Source: Bacillus luti (GTDB lineage: Bacteria > Bacillota > Bacilli > Bacillales > Bacillaceae_G). From it: 64,000 nucleotides of DNA. The stretch covers positions 62,001 through 126,000 of the forward strand of contig NZ_MACI01000069.1 in the NCBI RefSeq assembly GCF_001884105.1. The letters are read 5' to 3'. Positions within the stretch are counted from its first letter, which is position 1, and the number at the start of each line of letters is the position of its first letter. Positions 7,208 through 16,573 of the stretch are shown one piece after another. The notes below the pieces were generated by a model. That model did not search any database. It was given only the letters and a program-made list of their open reading frames with translations, and had not been told where the DNA came from. Both the position numbers and the translations under genes were made by a program.

Positions 7208-8944
7208 ATGACGATTTTGGAGCAATATATGCACCTATGGCTTCAGTATGGAAAAGGAAGATCAGAAGGAGAACAAATAGAAATAACAATACAAAATATA
7301 TCTGAAACGTTGTTTTGTACAGAGAGAAATAGTAAACTAATCATAAAAAAATTGGAAGAACTACATTGGATTATGTGGTTTCCTGGAAGAGGAAGAGGAA
7401 ATCGTTCGAAATTGTCATTTGAAAAACATCCACTATGTTTAATTTTAGAAAGAGGAAAAGAAATAACGAGACAAGGGGATGTAAAAAGCGGAAACGCCTT
7501 TATTGAAAGGTATGAATCGTATTTTCCATCGCTTCAAATAAAATTTCAAACTTGGGTCGATTCGATATTTGGTTATCAAGTTGAACGGACATTTCAAGGA
7601 AGAAAAGATGTACTACGTTTGCAAGTACAAATGAATCTCGACATCGCAGTAGACCCTGTCTACGCTACAATGCGCTCGGAATGTCATATGGTAAAACATA
7701 TATTCGACACACTCGTATATGTAGACGGTAATACAAACATTATAGAACCAAGACTTGCATTTCACTGGGAATATAATGATGCTGACAAGATATGGACGTT
7801 TTATTTACGAAAAGGAGTCCGCTTTCATAACGGAAAACAACTTACTGCACATGATGTTATATATTCATTGAATCGATTTAAGAAAGCTCATAACAATCCA
7901 CACGCATGGATGTTACAACACGTTGCATCTGTCCGTTCAGTAGATGATTATATTGTTGAAATTCAATTACATATGGAAAATAGAATGTTTTTACATATGT
8001 TAAGTGCAGAACAGTGTTCTATCGTAAATGAAGATGAAGCAGGAGACTTAATTGGAACAGGTCCTTTTAGGTTAAATAAAAGGAATGAAAATCTATTTAT
8101 ATTAGAAGCTCATCATTTATATTTTCGAGAAAGACCTTTCCTAGATCGAGTTGAATTATGGAATGTAAAGCAAAGTGTAAATACATATGATGTTTTAGTA
8201 AAGGCGCAGTATAAAGATAGAGAGAAACATAATAAAGAACTGTCTCGACTTGAGTCGAATGTGACATATATAACATGTAATCTTGCAAAAGAGGGACCAA
8301 TGCAAGATGAGTTATTTAGGAGAGCGCTATATAAAATCATTCATGGCGATACAATCGTTCAACAACTTGGCGGGGAACGTGGAGAAGTGGCAAAAGAGCT
8401 ATTATTAGCAAATGATATCGCAATAAAGAGTGAAGAAGATATACAAGGTTTAATTAAGGGAAGTACTTACCGTAATGAAGTGCTACAACTTTATACATTT
8501 AAAGGACGGGACCATGTTGAAGATGCACATTGGATACAAAAAGAGTGTTCGAAATATGGTGTGAATATGGAAGTCAATTTTCTTGAAACAGAAGAGTTAC
8601 TGCACATAAATACGATACAAAAAGCCGATATGATGCATGATAGCGCAACGATTAGTGAACGGTTAGAAGATAGTTTGCTGTACATGTTTCTTACAAAAAA
8701 CAGTTTCGTTCATCAGCATAGCAATATAAAATTTAATGAAGTATTACAGCCGTATTTTACGGAAAATCAATTAAAGAAACGGGATACATTGTTGCGCGAT
8801 ATTGAGGACACATTGTTACGTCAAATTCATATTATACCGTTATATCGCAACAAGCAAGAGGTAAGTACACATGAAAAAGTACAAAATATAATGATTAATT
8901 CACAAGGGTGGATTGATTTTTATAAAATATGGTTTAAACCTTGA
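7208..8944 (+). CDS. SgrR-family transcriptional regulator (wHTH plus solute-binding domain)
   Basis: A 578-residue protein that fuses an N-terminal winged helix (residues 1-110, with the recognition-like segment NISETLFCTERNSKLIIKKL) to a family 5 extracellular-solute-binding domain used as a cytoplasmic sensor. The solute-binding signature is visible as WTFYLRKGVRFHNGKQLTAHDVIYSL. There is no signal peptide. The ATG at 7208 follows an AGGGGG site. In E. coli, SgrR responds to glucose-phosphate stress and lies beside the MFS efflux gene setA; the same kind of pairing is seen here. Confidence 0.85.
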   Translation: MTILEQYMHLWLQYGKGRSEGEQIEITIQNISETLFCTERNSKLIIKKLEELHWIMWFPGRGRGNRSKLSFEKHPLCLILERGKEITRQGDVKSGNAFIERYESYFPSLQIKFQTWVDSIFGYQVERTFQGRKDVLRLQVQMNLDIAVDPVYATMRSECHMVKHIFDTLVYVDGNTNIIEPRLAFHWEYNDADKIWTFYLRKGVRFHNGKQLTAHDVIYSLNRFKKAHNNPHAWMLQHVASVRSVDDYIVEIQLHMENRMFLHMLSAEQCSIVNEDEAGDLIGTGPFRLNKRNENLFILEAHHLYFRERPFLDRVELWNVKQSVNTYDVLVKAQYKDREKHNKELSRLESNVTYITCNLAKEGPMQDELFRRALYKIIHGDTIVQQLGGERGEVAKELLLANDIAIKSEEDIQGLIKGSTYRNEVLQLYTFKGRDHVEDAHWIQKECSKYGVNMEVNFLETEELLHINTIQKADMMHDSATISERLEDSLLYMFLTKNSFVHQHSNIKFNEVLQPYFTENQLKKRDTLLRDIEDTLLRQIHIIPLYRNKQEVSTHEKVQNIMINSQGWIDFYKIWFKP

Positions 8945-8950
8945 TGAATA

Positions 8951-8996
8951 AAGGTTCTTATGCATTTTCCATGAAATGTGTAAGGGCCTTTTTTGT
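8951..8996 (+). terminator. Terminator after the SgrR-like gene
   Basis: Long stem (AAGG.TCTTATGCATTT / AAATGTGTAAGGGCCTT) followed by a T run. Confidence 0.75.
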
Positions 8997-9022
8997 ATGT
9001 AAAATAGGTTTGTTTTACATAT

Positions 9023-9083
9023 TGTTACGCTACATGTTATAAAAGTATATTTACAGCGTAACAGTGTTATGTTACATTGTTAT
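9023..9083 (+). promoter_or_regulatory. Inverted and direct TGTTA repeats in the yhbD promoter region
   Basis: A perfect 9-bp inverted repeat, TGTTACGCT (9023-9031) and AGCGTAACA (9055-9063), with an AT-rich spacer, is followed by further TGTTA copies at 9065, 9070 and 9078. It sits just upstream of yhbD, which encodes a putative HTH protein, so autoregulation is possible. The operator role is inferred only from the repeats. Confidence 0.5.
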
Positions 9084-9103
9084 CAGGAAGGAGTGTTATA
9101 CAG

Positions 9104-9727
9104 TTGAGTACAGATTTAATTTCAAAAAAAGATTTATTAGAGCTTACTGGTATTTCATATGGACAGTTATATAGGTGGAAGAGAAAAAATTTAATTCCGG
9201 AAGATTGGTTTGTTCGGAAGTCAACATTCACTGGTCAAGAGACATTTTTTCCGAAAGAAAAGATATTAGAGCGTATAGATAAAATCCAAACGATGAAAGA
9301 GGATTTATCACTAGATGAATTAGCGAATATGTTTTCGCCAAGTGTGACAGAGATTCTTTTAACGAAAGAAGATATCATTCGTAAAGGGATTACATCAGAA
9401 TCTGTTTTACAATTCTTCATAGAGCAAACGAACAAAACGGCAGACTTTCGATTTGTAGATATTCTTTATGTGTATATGTTAGAAGAATTATTACAGTCAG
9501 GCGAAGTTAGTTTGGAAGAAGGGAAAATGGTTCTGCAAGTTTTACGAGAAAATTATGAAGCGATTAAGCATAAAAATTGTGACTTAGTTATGATCCGAAA
9601 AATGGGGATTTCTACATGCTTATTAGTATCAAATGTTGAAGATTTGATTTTTGAAAAGGGAACGAAGATTGTTTTACGCGAAGCAATTATGAAATATACC
9701 GAAGCATTAAAAACTAAACTATTGTAG
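9104..9727 (+). CDS. yhbD: YhbD family protein (DUF4004), MerR-like HTH
   Basis: A 207-residue protein beginning at TTG 9104, chosen because an AAGGAG site lies about 10 bp upstream. The N-terminus has a MerR-type helix-turn-helix look (ISKKDLLELTGISYGQLYRWKRKN) followed by an aromatic segment and an alpha-helical rest. It heads an operon with the two bactofilin genes, as in B. subtilis yhbD-yhbE-yhbF, which supports the name. It may regulate the bactofilins; this is inferred. Confidence 0.8.
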   Translation: MSTDLISKKDLLELTGISYGQLYRWKRKNLIPEDWFVRKSTFTGQETFFPKEKILERIDKIQTMKEDLSLDELANMFSPSVTEILLTKEDIIRKGITSESVLQFFIEQTNKTADFRFVDILYVYMLEELLQSGEVSLEEGKMVLQVLRENYEAIKHKNCDLVMIRKMGISTCLLVSNVEDLIFEKGTKIVLREAIMKYTEALKTKLL

Positions 9728-9740
9728 TGGAGGAGAAATA

Positions 9741-10451
9741 ATGCGTACAGAAAATTTAATTATAAACGGTTATGGTACATCGAATGGTGGTGAGTTTTAT
9801 AAAGTACAACTAAATGGAAAAGGGACTGTGAATGGAAATGTTGAATGTGAGCAATTTGAATGTAACGGTTACGGTGCAGTTACTGGCGATTTGAAAAGTA
9901 ATAGTGCACGAATTAGCGGATCTGGTAAAGTCGATGGCACAGTTCATGCTGAAACGATGCGAATTGATGGAAAAGCAACAATTACGCAAAATGTAAAGGC
10001 AGACAGTTTGAAAATTGCAGGAAAAGGTACGATAGGTGGAAATGTCACTGGTGAAGAATTTAAAGTCAATGGTCAAGCCACAATTGACGGTAATTGTGAA
10101 GTGGATACTTTTTCTTCAGAAGGACAATTTACAATTGGCGGATTATTAAGCGCTGATGAAATAAATATTAATATTCACGGTACATGTCGAGCGAAAGAAA
10201 TTGGCGGTCAAACGATTAAAGTAAGACATAGATCAGGTACATTAAGTAGGCTGTTTAAAACAGTATTTGGTTTGCAGTTAGAAGCTGAACTTTTAGAAGG
10301 TGACAATATCGATATTGATTATGCTCACATAAAAACGGTAAGAGGAAACAATGTTACAGTAGGACCGAACTGTGAGATTGAACTCATTGAGTATACTGGT
10401 GTTCTTACTGTTGATAAAAGTGCAAATGTAAAAGAAATTAAGCAGATGTAA
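9741..10451 (+). CDS. yhbE: Bactofilin (polymer-forming cytoskeletal protein)
   Basis: A 236-residue beta-helical protein made of short repeats with G-x-G and alternating hydrophobic residues (GKGTVNGNVECEQFECNGYG, GKATITQNVKADSLKIAGKG), the hallmark of bactofilins. These proteins self-assemble into filaments without nucleotides. The B. subtilis homologues BacE and BacF are linked to flagellar assembly and motility. The gene lies 13 bp behind yhbD with a GGAGG site, and its paralogue follows after 18 bp, so all three are probably co-transcribed and the two proteins may co-polymerise. Confidence 0.85.
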   Translation: MRTENLIINGYGTSNGGEFYKVQLNGKGTVNGNVECEQFECNGYGAVTGDLKSNSARISGSGKVDGTVHAETMRIDGKATITQNVKADSLKIAGKGTIGGNVTGEEFKVNGQATIDGNCEVDTFSSEGQFTIGGLLSADEININIHGTCRAKEIGGQTIKVRHRSGTLSRLFKTVFGLQLEAELLEGDNIDIDYAHIKTVRGNNVTVGPNCEIELIEYTGVLTVDKSANVKEIKQM

Positions 10452-10469
10452 GGGAAGGGAGAAATCAGT

Positions 10470-11177
10470 ATGGAACATCAACATAGTCTTACAGTGAATG
10501 GTTCGGGTAGTTCGGCAGGCGGAGATTATAATAAAGTGAAGATTCGCGGCGAAGGAACAATTTCTAACGATATGAGTTGCAATGACTTTAAAACGTACGG
10601 CACAAGCGACGTGCGCGGTAATATGAAAGTTAAAAATTATGTCGTGTATGGAGATAGTGAAGTACAAGGGAATGTAAATGCTGAATATATAAAAGTATAC
10701 GGTAACACAAAAATAAATGGTGATGCTCATATTGAAAAAATAAAAGTTAGAGGTATGATAGATATTGCAGGAAAGTTTTCAGGTGATTTTGTCGATGTAA
10801 AAGGTGCTTTAAATGTGAAGGGAGATATTGAAGTGGAGGAACTATCACTAACGGGTGGTCTTGAAAGTGATGGATTACTTAATGCCGAAAATATTGAAAT
10901 TTCACTCCGTTATGAAGGAAGTAAAGTAAGAGAAATCGGGGGTAAAAAGATTACAGTTCGTAAAAAATCGCGATTCGTTCCATTTATAAGTCATGCTGGG
11001 AACCTTCAAACATCAATTATTGAAGGAGATGATGTTTATTTAGAACATACTATTGCTGAAGTAGTAAGAGGAAACAACGTTACAATTGGACCTGGATGTG
11101 AAATTAGTGTTGTAGAATATCATACTAGTTTTAATCAGAAAGGAAATGCATTCGTCAAAGAACATAAACAAATATAA
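10470..11177 (+). CDS. yhbF: Second bactofilin paralogue
   Basis: A 235-residue paralogue of the preceding protein with the same organisation: N-terminal NGSGSSAGGDYNKVKI, central beta-helical repeats, then the conserved block REIGGKKITVRKKSR and a C-terminal RGNNVTIGPGCEI box matching RGNNVTVGPNCEI in the first copy. GGGAAGGGAG precedes the ATG. Tandem bactofilins of equal length imply hetero-oligomer formation, which is an inference. Confidence 0.85.
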   Translation: MEHQHSLTVNGSGSSAGGDYNKVKIRGEGTISNDMSCNDFKTYGTSDVRGNMKVKNYVVYGDSEVQGNVNAEYIKVYGNTKINGDAHIEKIKVRGMIDIAGKFSGDFVDVKGALNVKGDIEVEELSLTGGLESDGLLNAENIEISLRYEGSKVREIGGKKITVRKKSRFVPFISHAGNLQTSIIEGDDVYLEHTIAEVVRGNNVTIGPGCEISVVEYHTSFNQKGNAFVKEHKQI

Positions 11178-11201
11178 GTAGTACGAGGGAGAATACGAGA
11201 T

Positions 11202-12737
11202 ATGGTTGAGAAGAATAATAAGCTCGGCTTTGTTGTGGCGGGCTTATTGCTAGGTATACTAATGGCATCAATGGATAATACCATTGTCGTAACGGCGATG
11301 GGAACGATTGTTGGTGACTTAGGAGGCCTTGAAAACTTTGTATGGGTCGTTTCTGCCTATATGGTCGCAGAAATGGCAGGTATGCCGATTTTCGGTAAAC
11401 TATCAGATATGTATGGTAGAAAGAGATTTTTTATTTTCGGTTTAATTGTCTTTATGATTGGTTCGGCACTTTGTGGGACTGCTGAAAATATTACACAGTT
11501 AGGTATTTATCGTGCCATCCAAGGTATTGGCGGCGGGGCATTAGTGCCGATCGCGTTTACTATCGTTTTTGATATTTTCCCTCCTGAAAAGCGCGGGAAA
11601 ATGGGCGGATTATTCGGAGCGGTATTTGGTTTATCAAGTATTTTCGGGCCGTTACTTGGCGCATATATTACAGATTACATTAGCTGGCACTGGGTATTTT
11701 ATATTAACTTACCGCTTGGCGTTTTAGCACTTATTTTTATCACATTCTTTTATAAAGAGTCACGAGTTCATAGAGAGCAAAAAATTGATTGGTTTGGCGC
11801 AATTACTTTAGTTGGTGCAGTAGTTTCTTTAATGTTTGCTTTAGAACTTGGTGGACAAAAGTATGATTGGGATTCTAGCTTTATTTTAAGTTTATTTGGC
11901 GGATTCGCTATTTTAGTCATTGCATTTATATTTATTGAACGTAAAGTAGAAGAACCAATCATTTCATTTGAAATGTTTAAACAACGCTTATTTGGAATGA
12001 GTACCATTATTGCATTATGTTACGGAGCTGCATTTATGTCAGCAACTGTGTATATTCCGTTATTCATTCAAGGTGTATATGGCGGGACTGCAACAAACTC
12101 AGGATTATTACTTTTACCTATGATGCTAGGATCAGTCGTAACAGCGCAGTTAGGCGGATTTTTAACGACTAAGCTGAGCTACCGAAACATTATGATTATT
12201 TCTGCTGTTATTATGCTCATCGGATTATTCTTATTAAGTACGTTAACGCCAGAAACAAGTCGTGCCTTATTAACTATTTATATGATTATTATCGGATTTG
12301 GAGTAGGTTTCTCATTCTCTGTACTAAGTATGGCTTCAATTCATAACTTCGGTATGGAACAGCGTGGATCTGCGACTTCAACGAGTAACTTCATTCGTTC
12401 ATTAGGAATGACACTAGGTATTACAATCTTCGGAATGATCCAAAGAACAGGTTTCCAAGATCAATTAGAAGAAGCATTTAAAGATATGAGCGGGGGAATG
12501 AATACAAATGCTTTAGGAGATTCAAGAGCTATTCTATCAGAATCGGCAAGATCTCAAATTCCACCGCAAATATTAGATAAAATTATTGACGCTCTTTCTA
12601 GCTCAATTGTCCAAACATTTATGTGGGCATTGGTACCAGCTGGTTTAGCATTCATATTTATTTTCTTTATGGGAAATGAGCGCATGGTAATTAAGAAACA
12701 ACAAACGAATAAAAAGAGTGAAACATCAAAAGCATAA
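11202..12737 (+). CDS. DHA2-family MDR MFS transporter (14 TM), YhcA-like
   Basis: A 511-residue drug:H+ antiporter-2 type permease. The N-terminal motif LMASMDNTIVVTAMGTI (the LDxTVxNVALP-like motif C region), GKLSDMYGRKRFF (motif A) and RAIQGIGGGALVPIAF are all present, with about fourteen hydrophobic helices. It starts 24 bp after the second bactofilin, so it may be read through from that operon, although a functional link is unclear. It probably exports toxic organic compounds. It resembles YhcA of B. subtilis. Confidence 0.85.
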   Translation: MVEKNNKLGFVVAGLLLGILMASMDNTIVVTAMGTIVGDLGGLENFVWVVSAYMVAEMAGMPIFGKLSDMYGRKRFFIFGLIVFMIGSALCGTAENITQLGIYRAIQGIGGGALVPIAFTIVFDIFPPEKRGKMGGLFGAVFGLSSIFGPLLGAYITDYISWHWVFYINLPLGVLALIFITFFYKESRVHREQKIDWFGAITLVGAVVSLMFALELGGQKYDWDSSFILSLFGGFAILVIAFIFIERKVEEPIISFEMFKQRLFGMSTIIALCYGAAFMSATVYIPLFIQGVYGGTATNSGLLLLPMMLGSVVTAQLGGFLTTKLSYRNIMIISAVIMLIGLFLLSTLTPETSRALLTIYMIIIGFGVGFSFSVLSMASIHNFGMEQRGSATSTSNFIRSLGMTLGITIFGMIQRTGFQDQLEEAFKDMSGGMNTNALGDSRAILSESARSQIPPQILDKIIDALSSSIVQTFMWALVPAGLAFIFIFFMGNERMVIKKQQTNKKSETSKA

Positions 12738-12739
12738 TG

Positions 12740-12774
12740 AAAAAGCTCCTTTCCAATTGGAAAGGAGCTTTTTC
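12740..12774. terminator. Bidirectional terminator between convergent genes
   Basis: A perfect 15-bp stem, AAAAAGCTCCTTTCC / GGAAAGGAGCTTTTT. Confidence 0.9.
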
Positions 12775-12791
12775 GTATGTACGGTGTTAGA

Positions 12792-13112
12792 TTAGCCTTC
12801 GATAATTTCGTATTCTTCGTCTGCAAGTAATAAAATTTGTGTTTTCTTACCTTTGTTTTGAACTTCGATTACATCGTATGCACCTAAGTCTCTTACTTTG
12901 CTTTGAGAAGCGTTAACCATAACTTCAATAGAATCAATTAAGATATCTTCTTCAATGTATGATTCAGGCAATGCCATATCTTCAGTATCTAATACACATG
13001 CGTATAGATTTTGTAAGTTTTCAGCAGTTGGATTTTGCTCCTCAACATCAATGATGTTTTTTACTGCTTCCACATTTTCTTCTTTTGCTTGGTACACTTT
13101 AATTTTAGCCAT
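12792..13112 (-). CDS. Conserved hypothetical protein (106 aa)
   Basis: A soluble acidic protein beginning MAKIKVYQAKEENVEAVKN from the ATG at 13112, which has an AAAGGAG site; the in-frame extension to 13157 lacks one. The C-terminus is a probable beta strand pair (QILLLADEEYEIIEG). I do not recognise the family. It has its own terminator, shared with the upstream MFS gene. Confidence 0.7.
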   Translation of the reverse strand: MAKIKVYQAKEENVEAVKNIIDVEEQNPTAENLQNLYACVLDTEDMALPESYIEEDILIDSIEVMVNASQSKVRDLGAYDVIEVQNKGKKTQILLLADEEYEIIEG

Positions 13113-13366
13113 TGTTTTAATCTCCTTTATAACGTAATCGTAGAGGCTACACCTCATTATAACGTTTTTTTCATGAAAGATGAAATTGTTATATGTATTT
13201 ATAGTAAAAAATATGTGTTATCACTCATTATTGGTGCAAGATCCTTATTCATATTATGAATCGGGAACTGTATTCCTACGTTAAAGTTATATTGTCCAAG
13301 CTTTTCTTATATTCCGCTCATATTATATGTATTAGATAAAACATATAGGGAAGGGATGGAGTGTAA

Positions 13367-14146
13367 GTGGGTTGTGAGCCGAAACGAAATTATCGTTGTT
13401 GCCAAAATAGTATTTGTGAATTTTTGCGAAATCTAAAGCCTTTTACAAAAGTTGAGAGTATTGTAATCGCCGGAAACGAAATTGTTGTATCTTATTTTCT
13501 TTCATTTAATAAGAGGAATGGTATCGTATCTTTTGTACAAGAGGATAATGAAGTTATTTTTGTAGATTGCTCTAGGATTGATGCAATTCGAATAGGAAAA
13601 GTGTGTAGTTGTAAAACGAAAGTTAAATTTATTGAAGAGGATTTTAGTTTGCTTGGAAATGTTTGTCCGCGATGTTTAACAGAGGGAAGTACACTTTTTT
13701 TTGACTTTCACAATTCAGAATTGAATTTATCACTACAAGCAAAAACAATTGATGCACCTAGTTGTACTGAGTTTATAGATGAAAATGGCAATGTAGTGAA
13801 GCAGGTTACAATAGTTGGGGAAGCAGTTGTTTCTAAAGACTTTATTCAAGTACCGGAACTGTTAAATTTTCGATTAGTTTTATCTGATACGGCTGGGAAT
13901 CCTTTGAAATTTGGAATACTGTTCATTAATTTCCCTGATCTTACGTTTATTATTCTTTTCGCATCGAGTGGATACCTCAACATTTCGAATTGTTTGAGAA
14001 TGGAGAGTGAAACTGGTAATGCTGAAATAGAAGAAATGAAAAAGATAATAAATAATGACAATAATACGTACAAGTCAATTATTAAGGTGACTAAAATATA
14101 TACAAATGGTGCCATAGAATCCTTTACTTCTAAGAAGGAGATATAG
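13367..14146 (+). CDS. Hypothetical protein with Cys-rich N-terminus
   Basis: A 259-residue protein starting at GTG 13367 behind a GGGATGGAG site. It has an N-terminal cysteine cluster (MGCEPKRNYRCCQNSICEFL) and two further CxC/CxxC pairs (KVCSCKTK, NVCPRCLTE), then a beta-rich C-terminal half. The N-terminal Cys pattern followed by a short FLRNL helix faintly recalls spore-coat proteins of the CotZ/ExsY type, but I cannot assign it. There is no signal peptide. Confidence 0.6.
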   Translation: MGCEPKRNYRCCQNSICEFLRNLKPFTKVESIVIAGNEIVVSYFLSFNKRNGIVSFVQEDNEVIFVDCSRIDAIRIGKVCSCKTKVKFIEEDFSLLGNVCPRCLTEGSTLFFDFHNSELNLSLQAKTIDAPSCTEFIDENGNVVKQVTIVGEAVVSKDFIQVPELLNFRLVLSDTAGNPLKFGILFINFPDLTFIILFASSGYLNISNCLRMESETGNAEIEEMKKIINNDNNTYKSIIKVTKIYTNGAIESFTSKKEI

Positions 14147-14262
14147 CGTATTTATAATTGATTAATCCTCTTACAAGATAGTGAGAGTTTATATATATAT
14201 GAATTGAATTGTATTAACGAAAAAATTGCTTTGTTAATATGAATGTTAGTAAAGCAAATAAG

Positions 14263-14290
14263 AAAAGGGCTATTGAAGTAGCCCTTTTTT
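14263..14290. terminator. Terminator between convergent genes
   Basis: AAAAGGGCT / AGCCCTTTTTT stem-loop. Confidence 0.8.
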
Positions 14291-14341
14291 ACTATGTAAA
14301 TAGTTGTGAGTAACTTTTATTAAGATTAATTAATAATTGTG

Positions 14342-14977
14342 TTATTTACTAAATTCTTTTTGAGCTCCCATGTAGCTTCCGATGATATTTTGATAACTTG
14401 GAAGGTGCTTAGCAAGTAAAGCTCCAAAGCCTTCAACATCATTTCTCCAGTCACGCTGTAATTCAGCTGCAACGCTAAACCAGTTCATGAGTTGAACTCC
14501 CCCATGGGCCATACGCATAAGAGCGGCATTAGCGACTTGTTTATTAAAAGTTCCAGATGCATCAGTTGCCACAAACACTTCATATCCTGCATTTACAGCA
14601 GATAGCGCTGGGAATGCAACACAAACATCAGTAACGACGCCTGCGATAATTAGCTGTTTTTTACCTGTTGCTTCAATAGCTTTTACAAATTCATCATTGT
14701 CCCATGCGTTTATTTGTCCAGGACGCGCTATTTTAGGCGCATTTGGAAAAAGTTCAATTAATTCTTGCATAAGTGGGCCATTTGGGCCATCTTCAAAGCT
14801 AGTTGTTAAAATAACCGGTAAATCAAAAAACTTAGCGGTATTTGCAAGAGCTAAAACATTGTTTTTGAACTCATCAGTGCCATAGTCACGCACTAGGCTA
14901 GAAATTAGACCAGTTTGGTGATCCACAAGAAGAACAGCGGCATCACTTTTTCAAAGACGAGAATAAAAATCAGACAT
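14342..14977 (-). pseudogene. YcaC-like isochorismatase-family hydrolase, nonsense codon at position 9
   Basis: The natural start is the ATG at 14977, preceded by AAGGGGG and encoding MSDFYSRL. The ninth codon is TGA (14953-14951), after which the same frame continues KSDAAVLLVDHQTG and stays open to 14342. E. coli YcaC begins with a comparable segment directly before its catalytic Asp (LLVDHQ), so the stop lies inside a conserved region. The rest is intact, including VVTDVCVAFPALSA with the catalytic Cys. Reinitiation at GTG 14926 would drop the first beta strand and has no ribosome site. Probably inactive unless the TGA is a sequencing error. Confidence 0.8.
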
Positions 14978-15267
14978 TTTATAATCCCCCTTAAAAAGTT
15001 TATTTACAAATTAATCTTACAGTTATTTAGATGGGTTTGGTATACGTGAAAAAGTTTTTCAATAAATTGTCTTTATTTAGATATAAAGATGTATATTTTA
15101 AAACTGCAAAAGTGAATTTTACTTTTTTGATTAGGTGTTATAATAATTTTATATTTATGAATATTTTATAATTATATGAAATTTAGTAGATGTTTGCTTA
15201 TATGTAGAATAAAAGGACTTATGAAAAAAGTAGAGGTACATTGATTCTAATGAAAGCAGGAATGTAA

Positions 15268-16038
15268 ATGATATATGAAGCGAATATGTATACAAGAGAA
15301 AAACTAGTTACTATGTTCGAAGATTTCAATAACGTTGTTTTACTTTCTTATTTACAGGGACATATGGGTACCGCTTGGGTAAATAATCTTGAAAATCCAA
15401 CAGTAGCGCAAATTACGATAGGGATTTTCACATTTTATGCTGGGGATTCAAATGCGAAAGAAACAGAAGAATTAGTACGTAATATTCCTGATAGAACGTT
15501 AGTAATCGTGAATAATGAAGAGTGGAAAAAGCGTTTAGAAACATTTTACGGTAGAAAAATAGATAAGTTTTTACGCTATAAATTCAAACGTAATGCGGAA
15601 GTTTTTAATCGTTCAAAATTACAATCTTTTATATCAGTGCTTCCAAAAGGATACGAGTTAAGAAGAGTAGATGAAGATATCGTAAATAACCCTACATTAC
15701 ATAAAGTCTCTGAAGATTTTATAAGTCAATTTCAATCAGTTGAAGATTATATAAACCGAGGTATAGGGTATTGTATTTTGCATAAAGGAGAAGTTGTATG
15801 CGGTGCATCATCATATAGCATTTATGATAAAGGGATTGAAATTGAAGTAGCGACTGATCACAATCATAGAAAAAAAGGATTGGCGACTATAGTTAGTGCA
15901 GCGCTAATCTTGGCCTGTTTAGAAAAAGAGATATATCCAAACTGGGATGCAGCGAATACTACATCTGCAAAACTAGCAGAAAAGTTAGGATATGTTTTTG
16001 ATAAGGCATATGATACTTATTTTGTGGATAATAGGTAA
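15268..16038 (+). CDS. GNAT acetyltransferase (two-part, GNAT_acetyltran type)
   Basis: A 256-residue protein. The N-terminal half is a family-specific alpha/beta domain; the C-terminal half is a GNAT fold with the acetyl-CoA loop in VATDHNHRKKGLATIVSAALI (R/Q-x-x-G-x-A type) and the closing ANTTSAKLAEKLGY motif. Members of this family in the B. cereus group are often compared with the zwittermicin resistance acetyltransferase ZmaR, but the acceptor here is unknown. A terminator lies about 100 bp downstream. Confidence 0.8.
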   Translation: MIYEANMYTREKLVTMFEDFNNVVLLSYLQGHMGTAWVNNLENPTVAQITIGIFTFYAGDSNAKETEELVRNIPDRTLVIVNNEEWKKRLETFYGRKIDKFLRYKFKRNAEVFNRSKLQSFISVLPKGYELRRVDEDIVNNPTLHKVSEDFISQFQSVEDYINRGIGYCILHKGEVVCGASSYSIYDKGIEIEVATDHNHRKKGLATIVSAALILACLEKEIYPNWDAANTTSAKLAEKLGYVFDKAYDTYFVDNR

Positions 16039-16137
16039 ATGAAAGAGGATTTGTACGAATTGTACAACGCAAAAAAGCTAACAGATCCTATTAAATTAAT
16101 ATTAATTAATTCTTTTTTAAAATTACAAATTGGGTAT

Positions 16138-16166
16138 AAAAACCGACTTAAAAAAGTCGGTTTTTA
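16138..16166 (+). terminator. Terminator; start of a 400 bp AT-rich gap
   Basis: AAAACCGACTT / AAGTCGGTTTTTA. From here to 16573 I see no gene, only very AT-rich sequence that presumably holds the promoter of the next gene. Confidence 0.75.
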
Positions 16167-16573
16167 TTTTTTAACAATAAGGTAAGGTGCTTCCAATATT
16201 AATTTGCTGGTGCATGAATATTATGGAATGAAGAAATTAATAAAATTAATTTTATCTATCTTAATAAATTTAAGAATAGAATTTTGAAAGTTTCTTCGGA
16301 AATATTGTTATCTTTTTAACTATTGAACTTACTCAACATATTATGGTATTTTTCCGCGATTCTAGTTAAGAAATTTCATTTTTAATAGGTAAATATTCAT
16401 AAAAACTAAGTATATTAAGCTGTGTATATTTGACTATTAAAGAGAAAATACTCTTTATATTTGCAAATGATAAAAGTGACTATGATACAAGCCCACGCAT
16501 TAATAGAAAAAGTACATATACAGTAAAGAGAGTAAAAAAACTCTAAATTCTTTTATAAAGGAGATTATAAAAT

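Noticed and set aside
10293-10730. 145-residue ORF antisense to the bactofilin genes
   Set aside because: It lies opposite well-supported bactofilin genes, has no ribosome site, and its composition reflects codon bias of the sense strand.
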